Below, piece by piece: positions 20,390 to 27,994 of a stretch of DNA of 64,000 nucleotides. Source of the stretch: Betaproteobacteria bacterium Ga0077526 (GTDB lineage: Bacteria > Pseudomonadota > Gammaproteobacteria > Burkholderiales > Ga0077523); NCBI GenBank assembly GCA_001464765.1, contig LNDV01000025.1, forward strand, positions 183,679 through 247,678. The letters run 5' to 3'. Both the position numbers and the translations under genes were made by a program. The notes beneath the pieces were generated by a model. The model was not told where the DNA came from. It saw nothing but the letters and a program-made list of their open reading frames with translations, and made no database searches. Numbering within the stretch: the stretch's first letter is position 1; every line of letters begins with the position of its first letter.

Positions 20390-21703
20390 ATGACGACACC
20401 GACCGCACTCATTGCCCCGCGCTGGATCCTCACGATGGCCGACGGCGCCGGCCCGCTCGAGAATCACGCCGTCGTCCTGGCCGGCGACCGCATCCAGGCC
20501 GTCCTCCCACTGCCCGAGGCGCAGGCACTCCACCCTGGCCTCCCCTGCACCGCCCTGCCCACCCACGCGGTAATGCCCGGTCTGGTCAATACCCACACCC
20601 ACGCTGCCATGACGCTCATGCGCGGACTGGCCGACGACCTCCCGCTGATGCGCTGGCTGGAGGACCACATCTGGCCCGCGGAACGCACCCATGCCACCGC
20701 CGAATTCGTGAAGGACGGCACGACGCTGGCCATTGCGGAGTCGCTGCTGGGTGGCGTGACGTGCCTCAACGACATGTATTTCTTCCCCGAGGAAGCCGCT
20801 GCGGCTGCCCTCGAGACGGGCATGCGCATGGCGCTCGGCATCATCGTGATCGAGTTTCCGACCCGCTACGCCTCGGACCCTCAGGACTACCTGGACCGCG
20901 GGCTCGCCATGCGAGACCGGCACAAGCACGACGCGAGGCTCTCCTTCTGTCTCGCACCCCATGCACCCTATACCGTGAGCGACCCGACCTTCGAACGGGT
21001 GGCCATGCTGGCGGAGCAGCTCGACCTGCCGATCCACCTGCATCTGCACGAGACCGAAGCCGAGATCCAGCAGTCCGTCGCCCAGTACGGATGCCGCCCT
21101 ATCGAAAGGCTGTCGCGGCTCGGCTTCCTCGGCCCGAGGCTGATGGCGGTGCACGCCGTTCATCTGCTCGAAGAGGAGATCCGCTCGCTCGCCCATTTCG
21201 GCTGCACCATGGTCCATTGCCCAAGCTCCAACCTCAAACTCGCCAGCGGCTTCGCGCCGGTCGGCGAACTCCTCGCGGCCGGTGTGAACGTCGCCCTCGG
21301 CACCGACGGTGCTGCGAGCAACAACCGGCTCGATATGTTCGAGGAGATGCGACTGGCGGCCTTCCTCGCCAAGGCCACCACCGGCGATGCCGCCGCGCTG
21401 CCAGCCGAGGCCGCCCTGCGCATGGCAACGATCTGCGGTGCCCGCGCACTCGGCCTCGACGATCGCATCGGGTCTCTCGAACCGGGCAAGCAGGCCGATA
21501 TCATTGCCGTGGACCTCGACGCGATCGACCTCGTGCCCTGCTATCACCCCGCTTCGCATCTGGTCTACGCGGCCGGGCGGCGCGATGTCTCGCACGTCTG
21601 GATCGGGGGCGAGCCGCTCGTGCGAAACGGTGAACTCGTCCGCCTCCATGTTGACCAACTTCGCAGCCGCGTTCAGGGCTGGCACACCCAGCTCTTCGCG
21701 TGA
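20390..21703 (+). CDS. Amidohydrolase, methylthioadenosine/S-adenosylhomocysteine deaminase-like (TRZ/ATZ family)
   Basis: A metal-dependent cytosolic hydrolase of about 437 residues. Metal ligands are visible in order: the HxH of [11 protein letters not shown], His in [11 protein letters not shown], His in [12 protein letters not shown], and Asp in [11 protein letters not shown]. Family members deaminate methylthioadenosine, S-adenosylhomocysteine or related N-ring compounds; the exact substrate cannot be read. Placement just before ubiG, a SAM-dependent methylase that releases S-adenosylhomocysteine, fits a SAH-recycling role (inference). Start: ATG 20390 ([14 protein letters not shown]) or 20381; both lie within 11 bases of a terminator T-tract with no Shine-Dalgarno. 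Confidence 0.88.
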   Translation: MTTPTALIAPRWILTMADGAGPLENHAVVLAGDRIQAVLPLPEAQALHPGLPCTALPTHAVMPGLVNTHTHAAMTLMRGLADDLPLMRWLEDHIWPAERTHATAEFVKDGTTLAIAESLLGGVTCLNDMYFFPEEAAAAALETGMRMALGIIVIEFPTRYASDPQDYLDRGLAMRDRHKHDARLSFCLAPHAPYTVSDPTFERVAMLAEQLDLPIHLHLHETEAEIQQSVAQYGCRPIERLSRLGFLGPRLMAVHAVHLLEEEIRSLAHFGCTMVHCPSSNLKLASGFAPVGELLAAGVNVALGTDGAASNNRLDMFEEMRLAAFLAKATTGDAAALPAEAALRMATICGARALGLDDRIGSLEPGKQADIIAVDLDAIDLVPCYHPASHLVYAAGRRDVSHVWIGGEPLVRNGELVRLHVDQLRSRVQGWHTQLFA

Positions 21704-21723
21704 CCCCACTTCCAGGACGCAAC

Positions 21724-22425
21724 ATGGTGAATGTCGATCCGGCCGAAATCGAGAAATTCAGCGCGCTGGCCCACCGCTGGTGGGATCCGAACAGCGAGTT
21801 CAAGCCGCTGCATCAGATCAACCCCCTGCGCCTCGACTACATCGACCGCCTCGCGGCTGTCCGCGGCAAGAAGACGCTGGACGTGGGCTGCGGCGGCGGC
21901 ATCCTGGCGGAAGCGCTCGCGGCGCGCGGCGCGAACGTCACCGGCATCGACATGGCGGAGAAGCCGCTCAAGGTGGCGCAGCTGCATCTGCTGGAATCCG
22001 GCTGCAAGGTGGACTACCGCCTGACGCCGGTCGAGGCCATCGCCGCCGAGATGCCGGACACCTTCGAGGTCGTCACCTGCATGGAAATGCTCGAACACGT
22101 CCCGGACCCCGCCTCCACCGTCGCCGCCTGCGCGAAGGCCGCCAAGCCGGGAGCCTGGCTGTTCTTCTCGACGCTCAACCGCAATCCGAAGTCCTACGTC
22201 TTCGCGATCATCGGCGCCGAGTACGTGCTGAAGCTGCTGCCCAAGGGCACGCACGAGTACGCCAAGTTCATCCGCCCGTCCGAACTCTCTGGGTTCTGCC
22301 GGGACGCCGGACTGCAACCTGCGGAAGTCATCGGTATGACCTACAACCCTTTCACCAAGGTCTACGCCCTCGGGCAGGACGCCTCGGTCAACTACATCCT
22401 CGCGGCGCGCAAACCCCATGCTTGA
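21724..22425 (+). CDS. ubiG: Bifunctional ubiquinone O-methyltransferase UbiG
   Basis: SAM-dependent enzyme that performs both O-methylations in ubiquinone synthesis. The 233-residue protein begins [28 protein letters not shown], the typical UbiG N-terminus; the SAM motif is [15 protein letters not shown] with the acidic residue in VTGIDMAE, and [11 protein letters not shown] follows. ATG 21724 has an AGGA about 9 bases upstream; the frame is open 8 codons further up. It starts 20 bp after the deaminase and overlaps gph by 8 bp. Confidence 0.95.
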   Translation: MVNVDPAEIEKFSALAHRWWDPNSEFKPLHQINPLRLDYIDRLAAVRGKKTLDVGCGGGILAEALAARGANVTGIDMAEKPLKVAQLHLLESGCKVDYRLTPVEAIAAEMPDTFEVVTCMEMLEHVPDPASTVAACAKAAKPGAWLFFSTLNRNPKSYVFAIIGAEYVLKLLPKGTHEYAKFIRPSELSGFCRDAGLQPAEVIGMTYNPFTKVYALGQDASVNYILAARKPHA

Positions 22426-23083
22426 CGGGGTGCTGTTCGACCTCGACGGCACCCTGGCGGACACCGCGCCCGATCTCGGTGGCGCGCTGAATCACCTCCG
22501 ACAGCTGCGGGGCCTGGAGCCCATGGCGCTGGACATCCTTCGGCCCCACGCCTCGAGCGGTGCGCGCGGCATGATCGGCGTGGGCCTGGGCATCATGCCG
22601 GGGCACGAGGAGTACGAAACCCTCCGCGTCACCTTTCTCGATCACTACGAGAACAACCTTCTCGTGGACAGCCGACTCTTCGACGGCGTGCCCGATCTGC
22701 TCGCCGCCCTGGACGCCTCCGGCCTGGCCTGGGGCATCGTCACCAACAAGGCCACCCGCTTCACCCAACCCCTGGTGACGGGCATCGGCCTGCGCCCCCC
22801 TCGCGACTGCGTGGTATGCGGCGACACGACACCTCACCCGAAGCCTCACCCCGCCCCGCTGCTGGAAGCCGCACGCCGTCTGGACGTGGCACCGGCCCGC
22901 TGCCTCTATGTGGGAGACGACGAGAGGGACATTCTCGCCGCCCGCGCGGCAGGGATGCGCTCCGTGGCGGCGGCCTATGGGTACCTGGGTCTGGTGAAGC
23001 CGCCGGAGCAATGGGGAGCCGATGTGGTGGTGAATTCTCCCGCCGAGCTCTTGCAATGGCTGAGGTCGACCCTACCTGTGTGA
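22418..23083 (+). CDS. gph: Phosphoglycolate phosphatase (HAD superfamily)
   Basis: Dephosphorylates 2-phosphoglycolate from DNA repair or oxygenase reactions. The 221-residue HAD protein has motif [14 protein letters not shown], motif II in GIVTNKATR, and motif III/IV in KPHPAPLL and [12 protein letters not shown]. It overlaps the ubiG end by 8 bp; ubiG-gph is a frequent proteobacterial pair. The stop codon lies inside the proposed ssrA -10 element. Some relatives next to ubiG act on N-acetylmuramate 6-phosphate, so the substrate is not certain. Confidence 0.9.
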   Translation: MLDGVLFDLDGTLADTAPDLGGALNHLRQLRGLEPMALDILRPHASSGARGMIGVGLGIMPGHEEYETLRVTFLDHYENNLLVDSRLFDGVPDLLAALDASGLAWGIVTNKATRFTQPLVTGIGLRPPRDCVVCGDTTPHPKPHPAPLLEAARRLDVAPARCLYVGDDERDILAARAAGMRSVAAAYGYLGLVKPPEQWGADVVVNSPAELLQWLRSTLPV

Positions 23084-23087
23084 TAAT
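23079..23087 (+). promoter_or_regulatory. Candidate extended -10 promoter for ssrA
   Basis: TGTGATAAT is a strong extended -10 (TGn followed by GATAAT, one mismatch to TATAAT) overlapping the gph stop. It would start transcription around 23094, leaving a 40-base leader before the mature tmRNA 5' end at 23134, to be removed by RNase P. No good -35 was found, as is allowed for extended -10 promoters. Confidence 0.4.
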
Positions 23088-23133
23088 CGAGTCGAGTCGT
23101 TAATCCAGCATCGGCTCGAAGCACGAACGAATC

Positions 23134-23498
23134 GGGGGCGCTCCGGTTTCGACGTGGGTCACAAAGCAGTTCAGTGCATGCCGAGGCCCAGCTACCTCGT
23201 AAATCCAACTGGAAAATCGACAGTCGCCAACGACGACCGTTACGCTCTCGCGGCCTAAAAGCCCGCGGGACTCTGCACCGGTACGGCCTAGGGCCGGCTA
23301 GCGCAAGCTAGAGCAGAGTCATTTACTAGGTCTCGCGTCGTCTCGGGTCACTTGAGCCGGCGTTAAATCCAAGGTGACTCGCTGCACATCAGCTTGCCGG
23401 TCGGCGGGTGTGTGGTCAGACCAAATGATCAGGCTAAGCATGTAGGGCTGGCTGTGGAGGGCTTGCGGACGCGGGTTCGATTCCCGCCGCCTCCACCA
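23134..23498 (+). ncRNA. ssrA: tmRNA (transfer-messenger RNA)
   Basis: Rescues stalled ribosomes by trans-translation with SmpB. The 5' end GGGGGCG pairs with CGCCTCC just before the 3' ACCA, forming the acceptor stem; the T-arm GCGGGTTCGATTCCCGC is intact and the CCA is encoded. The tag frame at 23226-23258 starts from resume codon GCC and reads Ala-Asn-Asp-Asp-Arg-Tyr-Ala-Leu-Ala-Ala, then TAA; the LAA end is the ClpXP degron. This is a one-piece tmRNA of about 365 nt. Its 3' end is the landing site of the islet described downstream. Confidence 0.96.
23464..23483 (+). repeat. att-like core within the ssrA T-arm
   Basis: TGCGGACGCGGGTTCGATTC, within the tmRNA 3' end, recurs at 26825-26844 with a single mismatch. 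T-arm segments of ssrA are common crossover sites of tyrosine-recombinase elements, so these two copies are proposed as the ends of a 3.4-kb islet. No integrase gene is present between them. Confidence 0.65.
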
Positions 23499-23520
23499 AT
23501 TTCGGCAATCTGCCGTACCG

Positions 23521-23545
23521 ACACCGTCCTCGCGACGGTGTTTTT
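23521..23545 (+). terminator. Rho-independent terminator of ssrA
   Basis: ACACCGTC (23521-23528) pairs perfectly with GACGGTGT (23534-23541) around CTCGC, followed by TTTTT. A degraded copy of the same sequence lies at 27066-27093, outside the islet. Confidence 0.9.
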
Positions 23546-23765
23546 CTTGGTATACCCAGCAAGACGCTTGTTTCGAATACCAGGCAGGACTTGCCACCCT
23601 CCTGTACCACGCCGGCGCTTTTGCTCACGGGTTACCTGCTGGGCGGAGTTTGGTCGTCGACGGCCTCCGACAAGAAACGAGTAGGGATCACACGCCCAGG
23701 GCGCCCAGTGCCTCAGACGCGAAGGGCGGCATTCGACACGGGCCAACCCAGGTGCTTCGTGAGAC
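23546..23765. other. Non-coding stretch at the left end of the ssrA islet
   Basis: About 220 bases between the ssrA terminator and the NTF2-like gene. I see no gene, tRNA or clear hairpin. An open minus-strand frame crossing it is the familiar false ORF antisense to tmRNA. Confidence 0.5.
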
Positions 23766-24143
23766 CTACGGGCGAGACTCGACGGCATAGATCTTTTGGA
23801 CGATCACCCACTTTCCGTCGGACTTGATCAAGTTCAGATAGTCGTGAAAGTAGCGCGGTGGGATCTGGCACTTCACCTTCACGAACGCGGTCGTCGGGCC
23901 CGACTGGTCGAGCAACAGGATGCCGTCGTCGCGCGCCAGGCCCTTCGACTTCGCCGACGGACGCTCTCGCAGCAGCTTCAGCCAGGCGTCCCGCGGGAGG
24001 ATGGAGATCTTTCCTTCCTGGTCCCAAGTGAGCGCGCTTGATTCGTGGAACACGCTGGCGATCTTGTCCGCATCCCCTTCGTAGAGGCCGTCGAAGTAGG
24101 TCTGGATGGTTTGCTCGATGGCGGCACGGTCGACATTGCTCAT
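23766..24143 (-). CDS. NTF2-like (SnoaL/lumazine-binding type) small protein
   Basis: A 125-residue cytosolic protein of the NTF2-like fold. It begins MSNVDRAAIEQTIQTYFDGLYEGD, then DADKIASVFHESSALTW, and ends with the strand set TTAFVKVKCQIPPRYFHDYLNLIKSDGKWVIVQKIYAV, which is characteristic of the family. Such proteins are often small enzymes or ligand carriers; no catalytic residues identify a reaction. ATG 24143 has AGGA 8 bases upstream; an open extension to 24257 is not conserved. It lies alone on the minus strand inside the ssrA islet. Confidence 0.8.
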   Translation of the reverse strand: MSNVDRAAIEQTIQTYFDGLYEGDADKIASVFHESSALTWDQEGKISILPRDAWLKLLRERPSAKSKGLARDDGILLLDQSGPTTAFVKVKCQIPPRYFHDYLNLIKSDGKWVIVQKIYAVESRP

Positions 24144-24489
24144 GGACAATTCCTCATGGGAGACAATCGTGGCTCTGCGGGAAAGAACTCGAGCAGAGAT
24201 CTTATACCTGAGCGCAACGGGGGGTCGGACTGGTGCATGCACCACGGGTGCTCCCACCGAGCGCTCGACCTACGCCCCCGGCCTATCGCACCGCATCTCG
24301 TCTTCGGTCGTCTTCGGGGTCGGACCGACGCAACAGCCTGATCTCCCTCACGCTTGAATCCAGATCATGGGGTTGCGGGATTGATGAAGTGCGAGTGCTG
24401 GGCTTGCCGATCGAGTTGACCGGGTCGGGACCATGAGTCATGCGGCTCTCCCGCTGAACCGCGCGGTGCAATTGCGATACTTTGCAGCG
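24144..24489. other. Intergenic region with a perfect 14-bp palindrome
   Basis: This 346-base divergent region contains TGGTGCATGCACCA at 24231-24244, a perfect palindrome that could be an operator for either flanking gene. No other coding or RNA feature was recognised. Confidence 0.5.
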
Positions 24490-24780
24490 ATGAAGACCGC
24501 GAACATCCCCGTAGCGCGTGTCGAGCCCGAGTTTCGGGGCGAAGTCGAGTCGGTGCTGACCGAGGGCGAGAGCCTCTCGGAGTTCGTCGAGGCATCGGTA
24601 CGCGCCAGCGTCGAGCGCCGGCGCTTCCAGGCCGAGTTCATCGCCCGTGGCCTGCGGTCGAGAGAAGAGGCCAGGCGCACGGGCGGCTATGTCGACGCCG
24701 ACGAAGTCGTCGCCTCGCTCCAGCGCAAGCTCGACGCCGCGCGTGCTCGTTTGGCCAAACCTTCCAAGACTCACAAGTGA
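24490..24780 (+). CDS. Antitoxin-like protein of a ParDE-type pair (YlcI/YnfO-like, ribbon-helix-helix)
   Basis: A 96-residue, charged protein starting MKTANIPVARVEPEFRGEVESVLTEGESLSEFVEASVRAS. The short N-terminal strand followed by two helices fits a ribbon-helix-helix DNA-binding antitoxin. The C-terminal half (EVVASLQRKLDAARARLAK) is a helix likely to contact the toxin. The toxin frame begins in a GTGA overlap with this stop, the classic antitoxin-first layout. An in-frame ATG at 24433 would add 19 residues without family resemblance. The partner toxin is truncated, so this may be an orphan antitoxin. Confidence 0.75.
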   Translation: MKTANIPVARVEPEFRGEVESVLTEGESLSEFVEASVRASVERRRFQAEFIARGLRSREEARRTGGYVDADEVVASLQRKLDAARARLAKPSKTHK

Positions 24781-25022
24781 CTTTCAGGGTTCAGCTGACC
24801 CGTGAGCCCGAAGCCGACCTCGAACGCCTGTTCGACTTCGTGCTTGAGCGCGAGCTGGGGCGAGAAGGCGGCGATCTGCTGCCGGCCGAGCGAGCAGTGG
24901 CTGTGAATCGCGCGGGCGTCGCGACACTGAAAACATCGCCCTTCACGTGCCGCAAGGCCGGACAGAGCCCGTTCCTCCGCGAGTTGATCATTCCCTTCGG
25001 GCGGTCAGGCGTTCAAGGCTAG
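24777..25022 (+). pseudogene. parE: ParE-family toxin, C-terminally truncated
   Basis: The frame starts GTG, overlapping the antitoxin stop (GTGA), and gives 81 residues: MTFRVQLTREPEADLERLFDF is a typical ParE/RelE N-terminus, and FLRELIIPFGRSG is the usual penultimate beta-strand. Full-length relatives continue with a strand such as YVALFEI and a final helix or strand; here the frame ends three residues later (VQG, stop at 25020). About 15-20 residues, including the part of the core that carries activity in this superfamily, are missing. I therefore call it a broken toxin. The break point lies just upstream of the hipBA control region. Confidence 0.7.
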
Positions 25023-25146
25023 CCCCGCTGAGATGCCAGCGCGCGGCCGTTTTTTGGTTGAGGTGAAAGACTTGCATTTCTTGGTCTCCTTCCAAACAAG
25101 TTGGGAGTTGGCAGGAGTCCATGAAGGAACTGCGACACACTGATGT

Positions 25147-25160
25147 TTCCCGTTCGGGAA
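25147..25160. promoter_or_regulatory. hipB operator 1 (palindrome)
   Basis: TTCCCGTTCGGGAA matches the pattern TTCCCG-NN-CGGGAA, a perfect inverted repeat with a two-base centre (TT). It is one of three copies upstream of hipB; its centre is 49 bp from the next. Confidence 0.75.
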
Positions 25161-25195
25161 GTATACCGCCAATCCCCCGCCTAGCCGCACGACAA

Positions 25196-25209
25196 TTCCC
25201 GATCGGGAA
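25196..25209. promoter_or_regulatory. hipB operator 2 (palindrome)
   Basis: TTCCCGATCGGGAA, a fully palindromic copy of the same operator. Its centre is 49 bp from operator 1 and 50 bp from operator 3, close to five helical turns, so HipB dimers would sit on one face of the DNA. Confidence 0.8.
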
Positions 25210-25245
25210 ATATCGCTTGCATATAGTCCGGTTGTGGCCGAAAAT

Positions 25246-25259
25246 TTCCCGAACGGGAA
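25246..25259. promoter_or_regulatory. hipB operator 3 (palindrome)
   Basis: TTCCCGAACGGGAA, flanked by T and A so that the inverted repeat extends by at least one base each side. It ends 12 bases before the hipB ATG, where bound repressor would block transcription or early elongation of hipBA. Confidence 0.8.
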
Positions 25260-25271
25260 ACTTAGCAAGCC

Positions 25272-25532
25272 ATGACATCCATTCGATCACCTCAACAACT
25301 CGGCGATGCGCTGCGTGCCGCACGCAAACAGCTCGAGCTGACGCAGCCCCAGTTGGCGCTGGCAGCTGGGGTGGGTGTGCGCTTCATTGTCGACCTTGAA
25401 GCAGGCAAGCCCACCTTGCGACTGGAAAACGTGCTGCGGGTCATTGATGCTCTGGGTGGTGAGGTCCACTTGAGCGGATTGCCATCTGTTGCTGCCAACG
25501 ATCAACGCGAGGGTGGCGCCCATGGCGCATGA
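25272..25532 (+). CDS. hipB: HipB-type antitoxin / operon repressor (Xre HTH)
   Basis: An 86-residue helix-turn-helix protein: LGDALRAARKQLELTQPQLALAAGVGVRFIVDLEAGKPTLRL is the Xre HTH, and LENVLRVIDALGGEVHL is the HipB dimerisation strand. It should repress its own operon through the three TTCCCGNNCGGGAA sites upstream and neutralise HipA. The C-terminal tail runs 11 bp into hipA, so the two are translationally coupled. Base composition looks less GC-rich than the flanking core genes, consistent with transfer. Confidence 0.9.
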   Translation: MTSIRSPQQLGDALRAARKQLELTQPQLALAAGVGVRFIVDLEAGKPTLRLENVLRVIDALGGEVHLSGLPSVAANDQREGGAHGA

Positions 25533-26817
25533 GCTGGAAGTCTGGCTTTTCGCCGATCGTGTCGGCACGTTGGCGCTGGTCGATGGGCGACTGAACTTTT
25601 GCTACGCACCCGATTGGCTGTCACACAAACACGCCGTTGCCTTGTCCGCCTCGCTGCCCCTGCAAGCGGAGCCGTTCGACGATCGCAAAACGCGTCCCTT
25701 CTTTGCTGGTCTCCTACCCGAAGGGCAGATGCGCCGCCTGATTGCGCAGCAGTTCCAGGTTTCGAGCCAGAACGACTTTGCGCTGCTGGACCACATCGGC
25801 GGCGAATGCGCGGGGGCCGTGACGTTCCTTGAGCCAGGGCAAGCTTTGCCAGTGCCGACCCGCAGCGATGACGTTCAATGGCTGAGCGACGAGGAAGTCG
25901 TTGCCATGCTGGATGAATTGCCGCGTCGCCCCATGTTGGCAGGCAAAGACGGCTTGCGGCTTTCGTTGGCTGGTGCCCAGGACAAGCTGCCAGTGGTTTT
26001 CGATGGTGCGCGCATCCGGCTGCCCCTCAACGGCACGCCAAGCTCCCATATCCTGAAGCCGGCCATCCACGACGTTGAAGACAGCGTGATCAACGAAGGA
26101 TTTTGCATGGCACTGGCTGAGGCCCTTCAGTTCAAGCCAGCGAATTCAAGAGTTCATCAGGTATTGGATCGCTCCTTTCTACTGGTTGAGCGCTACGACC
26201 GACTGATCGATGCGCAGGGGCACCGACAACGCCTTCATCAAGAGGATTTCTGCCAAGCGCTGGGCGTAGTGCCCGAAATGAAGTACCAGAACGAAGGGGG
26301 TCCGGATCTGGCCCAGTGCTTTGACCTGGTACGCAGTACGACGCGCCCAAGTGCACCGCAAGTTCTGCGACTGCTCGACTACGTGATCTTCAATGTGCTG
26401 ATTGGCAATCATGATGCGCACGCCAAGAATTTCTCTCTGCTGTACTCGGGCAAAGACCCCGTTCTGGCACCGCTTTACGACACGCTCTCGACGGCGGTGT
26501 ATCCAAGGCTGACGCAGAAGTTGGCGATGAAAATCGGCAGCCAATACAAGTTCAGCGAGGTCCAGGCGCGTCACTGGGAGCAGTTCGCCGAAGATGCAGG
26601 CTTTACCAAGGCTCAGGCAAAACGGCGCATTCTGGAATTGGCAAAGCTACTTCCAGCGACGGCGCGCAAGCTCCAGGCTGCCCCGGAACGACGCTTTGGC
26701 GGGAATGTCGTGGTTGAGCGAATCAATACCTTGATTGAACAGCGCTGCGCCCTGACGATCCGGCGGCTCACCGATCCTGCCGCCGAAAATGACGCAGCCG
26801 CCGAACCTTCTATCTGA
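25522..26817 (+). CDS. hipA: HipA-type serine/threonine kinase toxin
   Basis: A full-length (431-residue) HipA kinase; E. coli HipA phosphorylates glutamyl-tRNA synthetase and induces persistence. The N-terminal subdomain (MAHELEVWLFADRVGTL) is followed by FFAGLLPEGQMR, LSLAGAQDKLPVV (the P-loop-like autophosphorylation/activation region), SSHILKPAIH with a likely ATP-binding Lys, the catalytic-loop motif IGNHDAHAKNFSLLY, and the metal-binding Asp in LAPLYDTLST. All key motifs are intact, so the kinase is probably active. I start at ATG 25522, overlapping hipB by 11 bp. The stop lies 7 bp before the right att-like repeat. Confidence 0.9.
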   Translation: MAHELEVWLFADRVGTLALVDGRLNFCYAPDWLSHKHAVALSASLPLQAEPFDDRKTRPFFAGLLPEGQMRRLIAQQFQVSSQNDFALLDHIGGECAGAVTFLEPGQALPVPTRSDDVQWLSDEEVVAMLDELPRRPMLAGKDGLRLSLAGAQDKLPVVFDGARIRLPLNGTPSSHILKPAIHDVEDSVINEGFCMALAEALQFKPANSRVHQVLDRSFLLVERYDRLIDAQGHRQRLHQEDFCQALGVVPEMKYQNEGGPDLAQCFDLVRSTTRPSAPQVLRLLDYVIFNVLIGNHDAHAKNFSLLYSGKDPVLAPLYDTLSTAVYPRLTQKLAMKIGSQYKFSEVQARHWEQFAEDAGFTKAQAKRRILELAKLLPATARKLQAAPERRFGGNVVVERINTLIEQRCALTIRRLTDPAAENDAAAEPSI

Positions 26818-26824
26818 ACCACCA

Positions 26825-26844
26825 TGCGGATGCGGGTTCGATTC
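26825..26844 (+). repeat. att-like copy of the ssrA T-arm (right end of islet)
   Basis: TGCGGATGCGGGTTCGATTC matches 19 of 20 bases of the ssrA T-arm at 23464-23483, seven bases after the hipA stop. After this core the sequence diverges from ssrA. Confidence 0.65.
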
Positions 26845-27018
26845 TGGATTTGGGAACTGAGCCTGCGTCCGACTGCAGACGTTTGATGCGCGTTCCCAGC
26901 AACCAGCTTGGCTGAAAAACCTGCTTGCAGGCCTGCAATCCGGCAGGATTTTCGATTGAGTTCGCAACGCTTCGCAGCAGCCCGCAGTGCTTCGATTGCG
27001 TACTTTCAATAGTCGTTT

Positions 27019-27105
27019 GGTGCGGGGTGCGACCCCACTACCGATTTCCGTACCCCGCTGTACCGACACCGTCCTCGCGGAGGTATTTCTCTTCGGAGCG
27101 CCGGC
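27019..27105 (+). repeat. Degraded copy of the ssrA 3' end and terminator
   Basis: The 20-mer GTACCGACACCGTCCTCGCG at 27060-27079 is identical to 23515-23534 in the ssrA terminator. Similarity continues on both sides: 12 of 19 bases before, 10 of 14 after, and a hairpin GGGG-TGCGA-CCCC (27024-27036) sits where the T-arm would be. This looks like a relic of an earlier ssrA 3' end left by integration. The rest of the gap 26845-27190 shows no gene. Confidence 0.7.
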
Positions 27106-27190
27106 AAGGCAATCGCCGGCGTCGCTTGAGCACGCCGACTCGCGACCACGCGAAATGCGGGCGCATATCGAGCCGCCGGCGGCAGCGCGA

Positions 27191-27994
27191 CTACGCCTCG
27201 TCGTCAGCAGCCAGAAGCCTCTCGTACTCGGCGCGGACGACCTCGTAGCACTCGCAGCTTCCACGCTCGAGTCCTGGCCGGTCCAGCACGGTGATGCGCC
27301 CGCGCTGGTAGCGGATGACGTTGGCTCTCTGCAAGGCAGATGCGGCGTCGGTCACGCTTTCCCGCCGCACCCCGAGCATGTGGGAGATGAACTCCTGTGT
27401 CGCAGTCACGTTGTTGCCCGAGCCACGATCCAGGCGCATCAGAAGCCAGCGACACAGTTGCTGATCCACCGTGTGGTGGCGGTTGCAGACGGCGATCTGC
27501 GCCATCTGCGCAATCAGCGCCTGGGTGTAGCGCAACAGCACCTGCCGGAGTGGCTGCGACCGCGCGAACTCCGTTCGCAGGGCCCCGGCCGGAATCCGAA
27601 ACGCGGTGCCGGCACTTTGCACGACTGCGCGCGCAGGCGTCGACCCTCCCCCCATGAAGATGGGGATGCCGATCATGCCTTCGCGCCCCACTACCGCAAT
27701 CTCCGCAGATCCGCCGCTCTCGGTCACGAAGAGGACGGAGACGATTGCCGACATCGGAAAGTAGGCGTGTGTCAGGGCCTCGCCGGCATCCTGGATTGCC
27801 TGTCCCGCAGACAGCTGGACCCGCTCCAGCATCGACGTCAGGCGCAGCCTGTCTTCGTCCGGCAGCACCGCGAGCAAGCCGTTGCTCTGCGGCATGGCAG
27901 CGTGTGCCGTCACCGGGAGGTCACGCGCTTCCCGGGGCGTCTCCGAACCCGGATCGGATCGGTTCCAGTGCGATGGGGGCGGCATCGGCATCAT
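27191..27994 (-). CDS. Crp/Fnr-family transcriptional regulator
   Basis: A 267-residue protein with an N-terminal cyclic-nucleotide-binding-type beta-barrel (LLAVLPDEDRLRLTSMLERVQLSAGQAIQDAGEALTHAYFP) and a C-terminal winged helix with recognition region FISHMLGVRRESVTDAASAL. The signature GTTTP-like Crp phosphate cassette and Fnr cysteines are not evident, so the ligand is unknown. The start ATG overlaps the upstream GGDEF gene stop by 4 bp. It is the last gene of the KaiC operon and may report the state of that system to transcription (inference). ATG 27895 is an alternative start. Confidence 0.85.
   Translation of the reverse strand: MMPMPPPSHWNRSDPGSETPREARDLPVTAHAAMPQSNGLLAVLPDEDRLRLTSMLERVQLSAGQAIQDAGEALTHAYFPMSAIVSVLFVTESGGSAEIAVVGREGMIGIPIFMGGGSTPARAVVQSAGTAFRIPAGALRTEFARSQPLRQVLLRYTQALIAQMAQIAVCNRHHTVDQQLCRWLLMRLDRGSGNNVTATQEFISHMLGVRRESVTDAASALQRANVIRYQRGRITVLDRPGLERGSCECYEVVRAEYERLLAADDEA

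Noticed and set aside
18491..21709. Minus-strand open frame of 1,072 codons
   Set aside because: Antisense to the OmpA-like gene and the amidohydrolase; crosses a strong terminator.
23429..23788. Minus-strand ORF reading GGGGGNRTRVRK
   Set aside because: This is the well-known false protein made by translating the antisense of tmRNA/tRNA 3' ends. The similar stretch in the minus-strand frame at 26647-27264 is what helped expose the duplicated ssrA relic.
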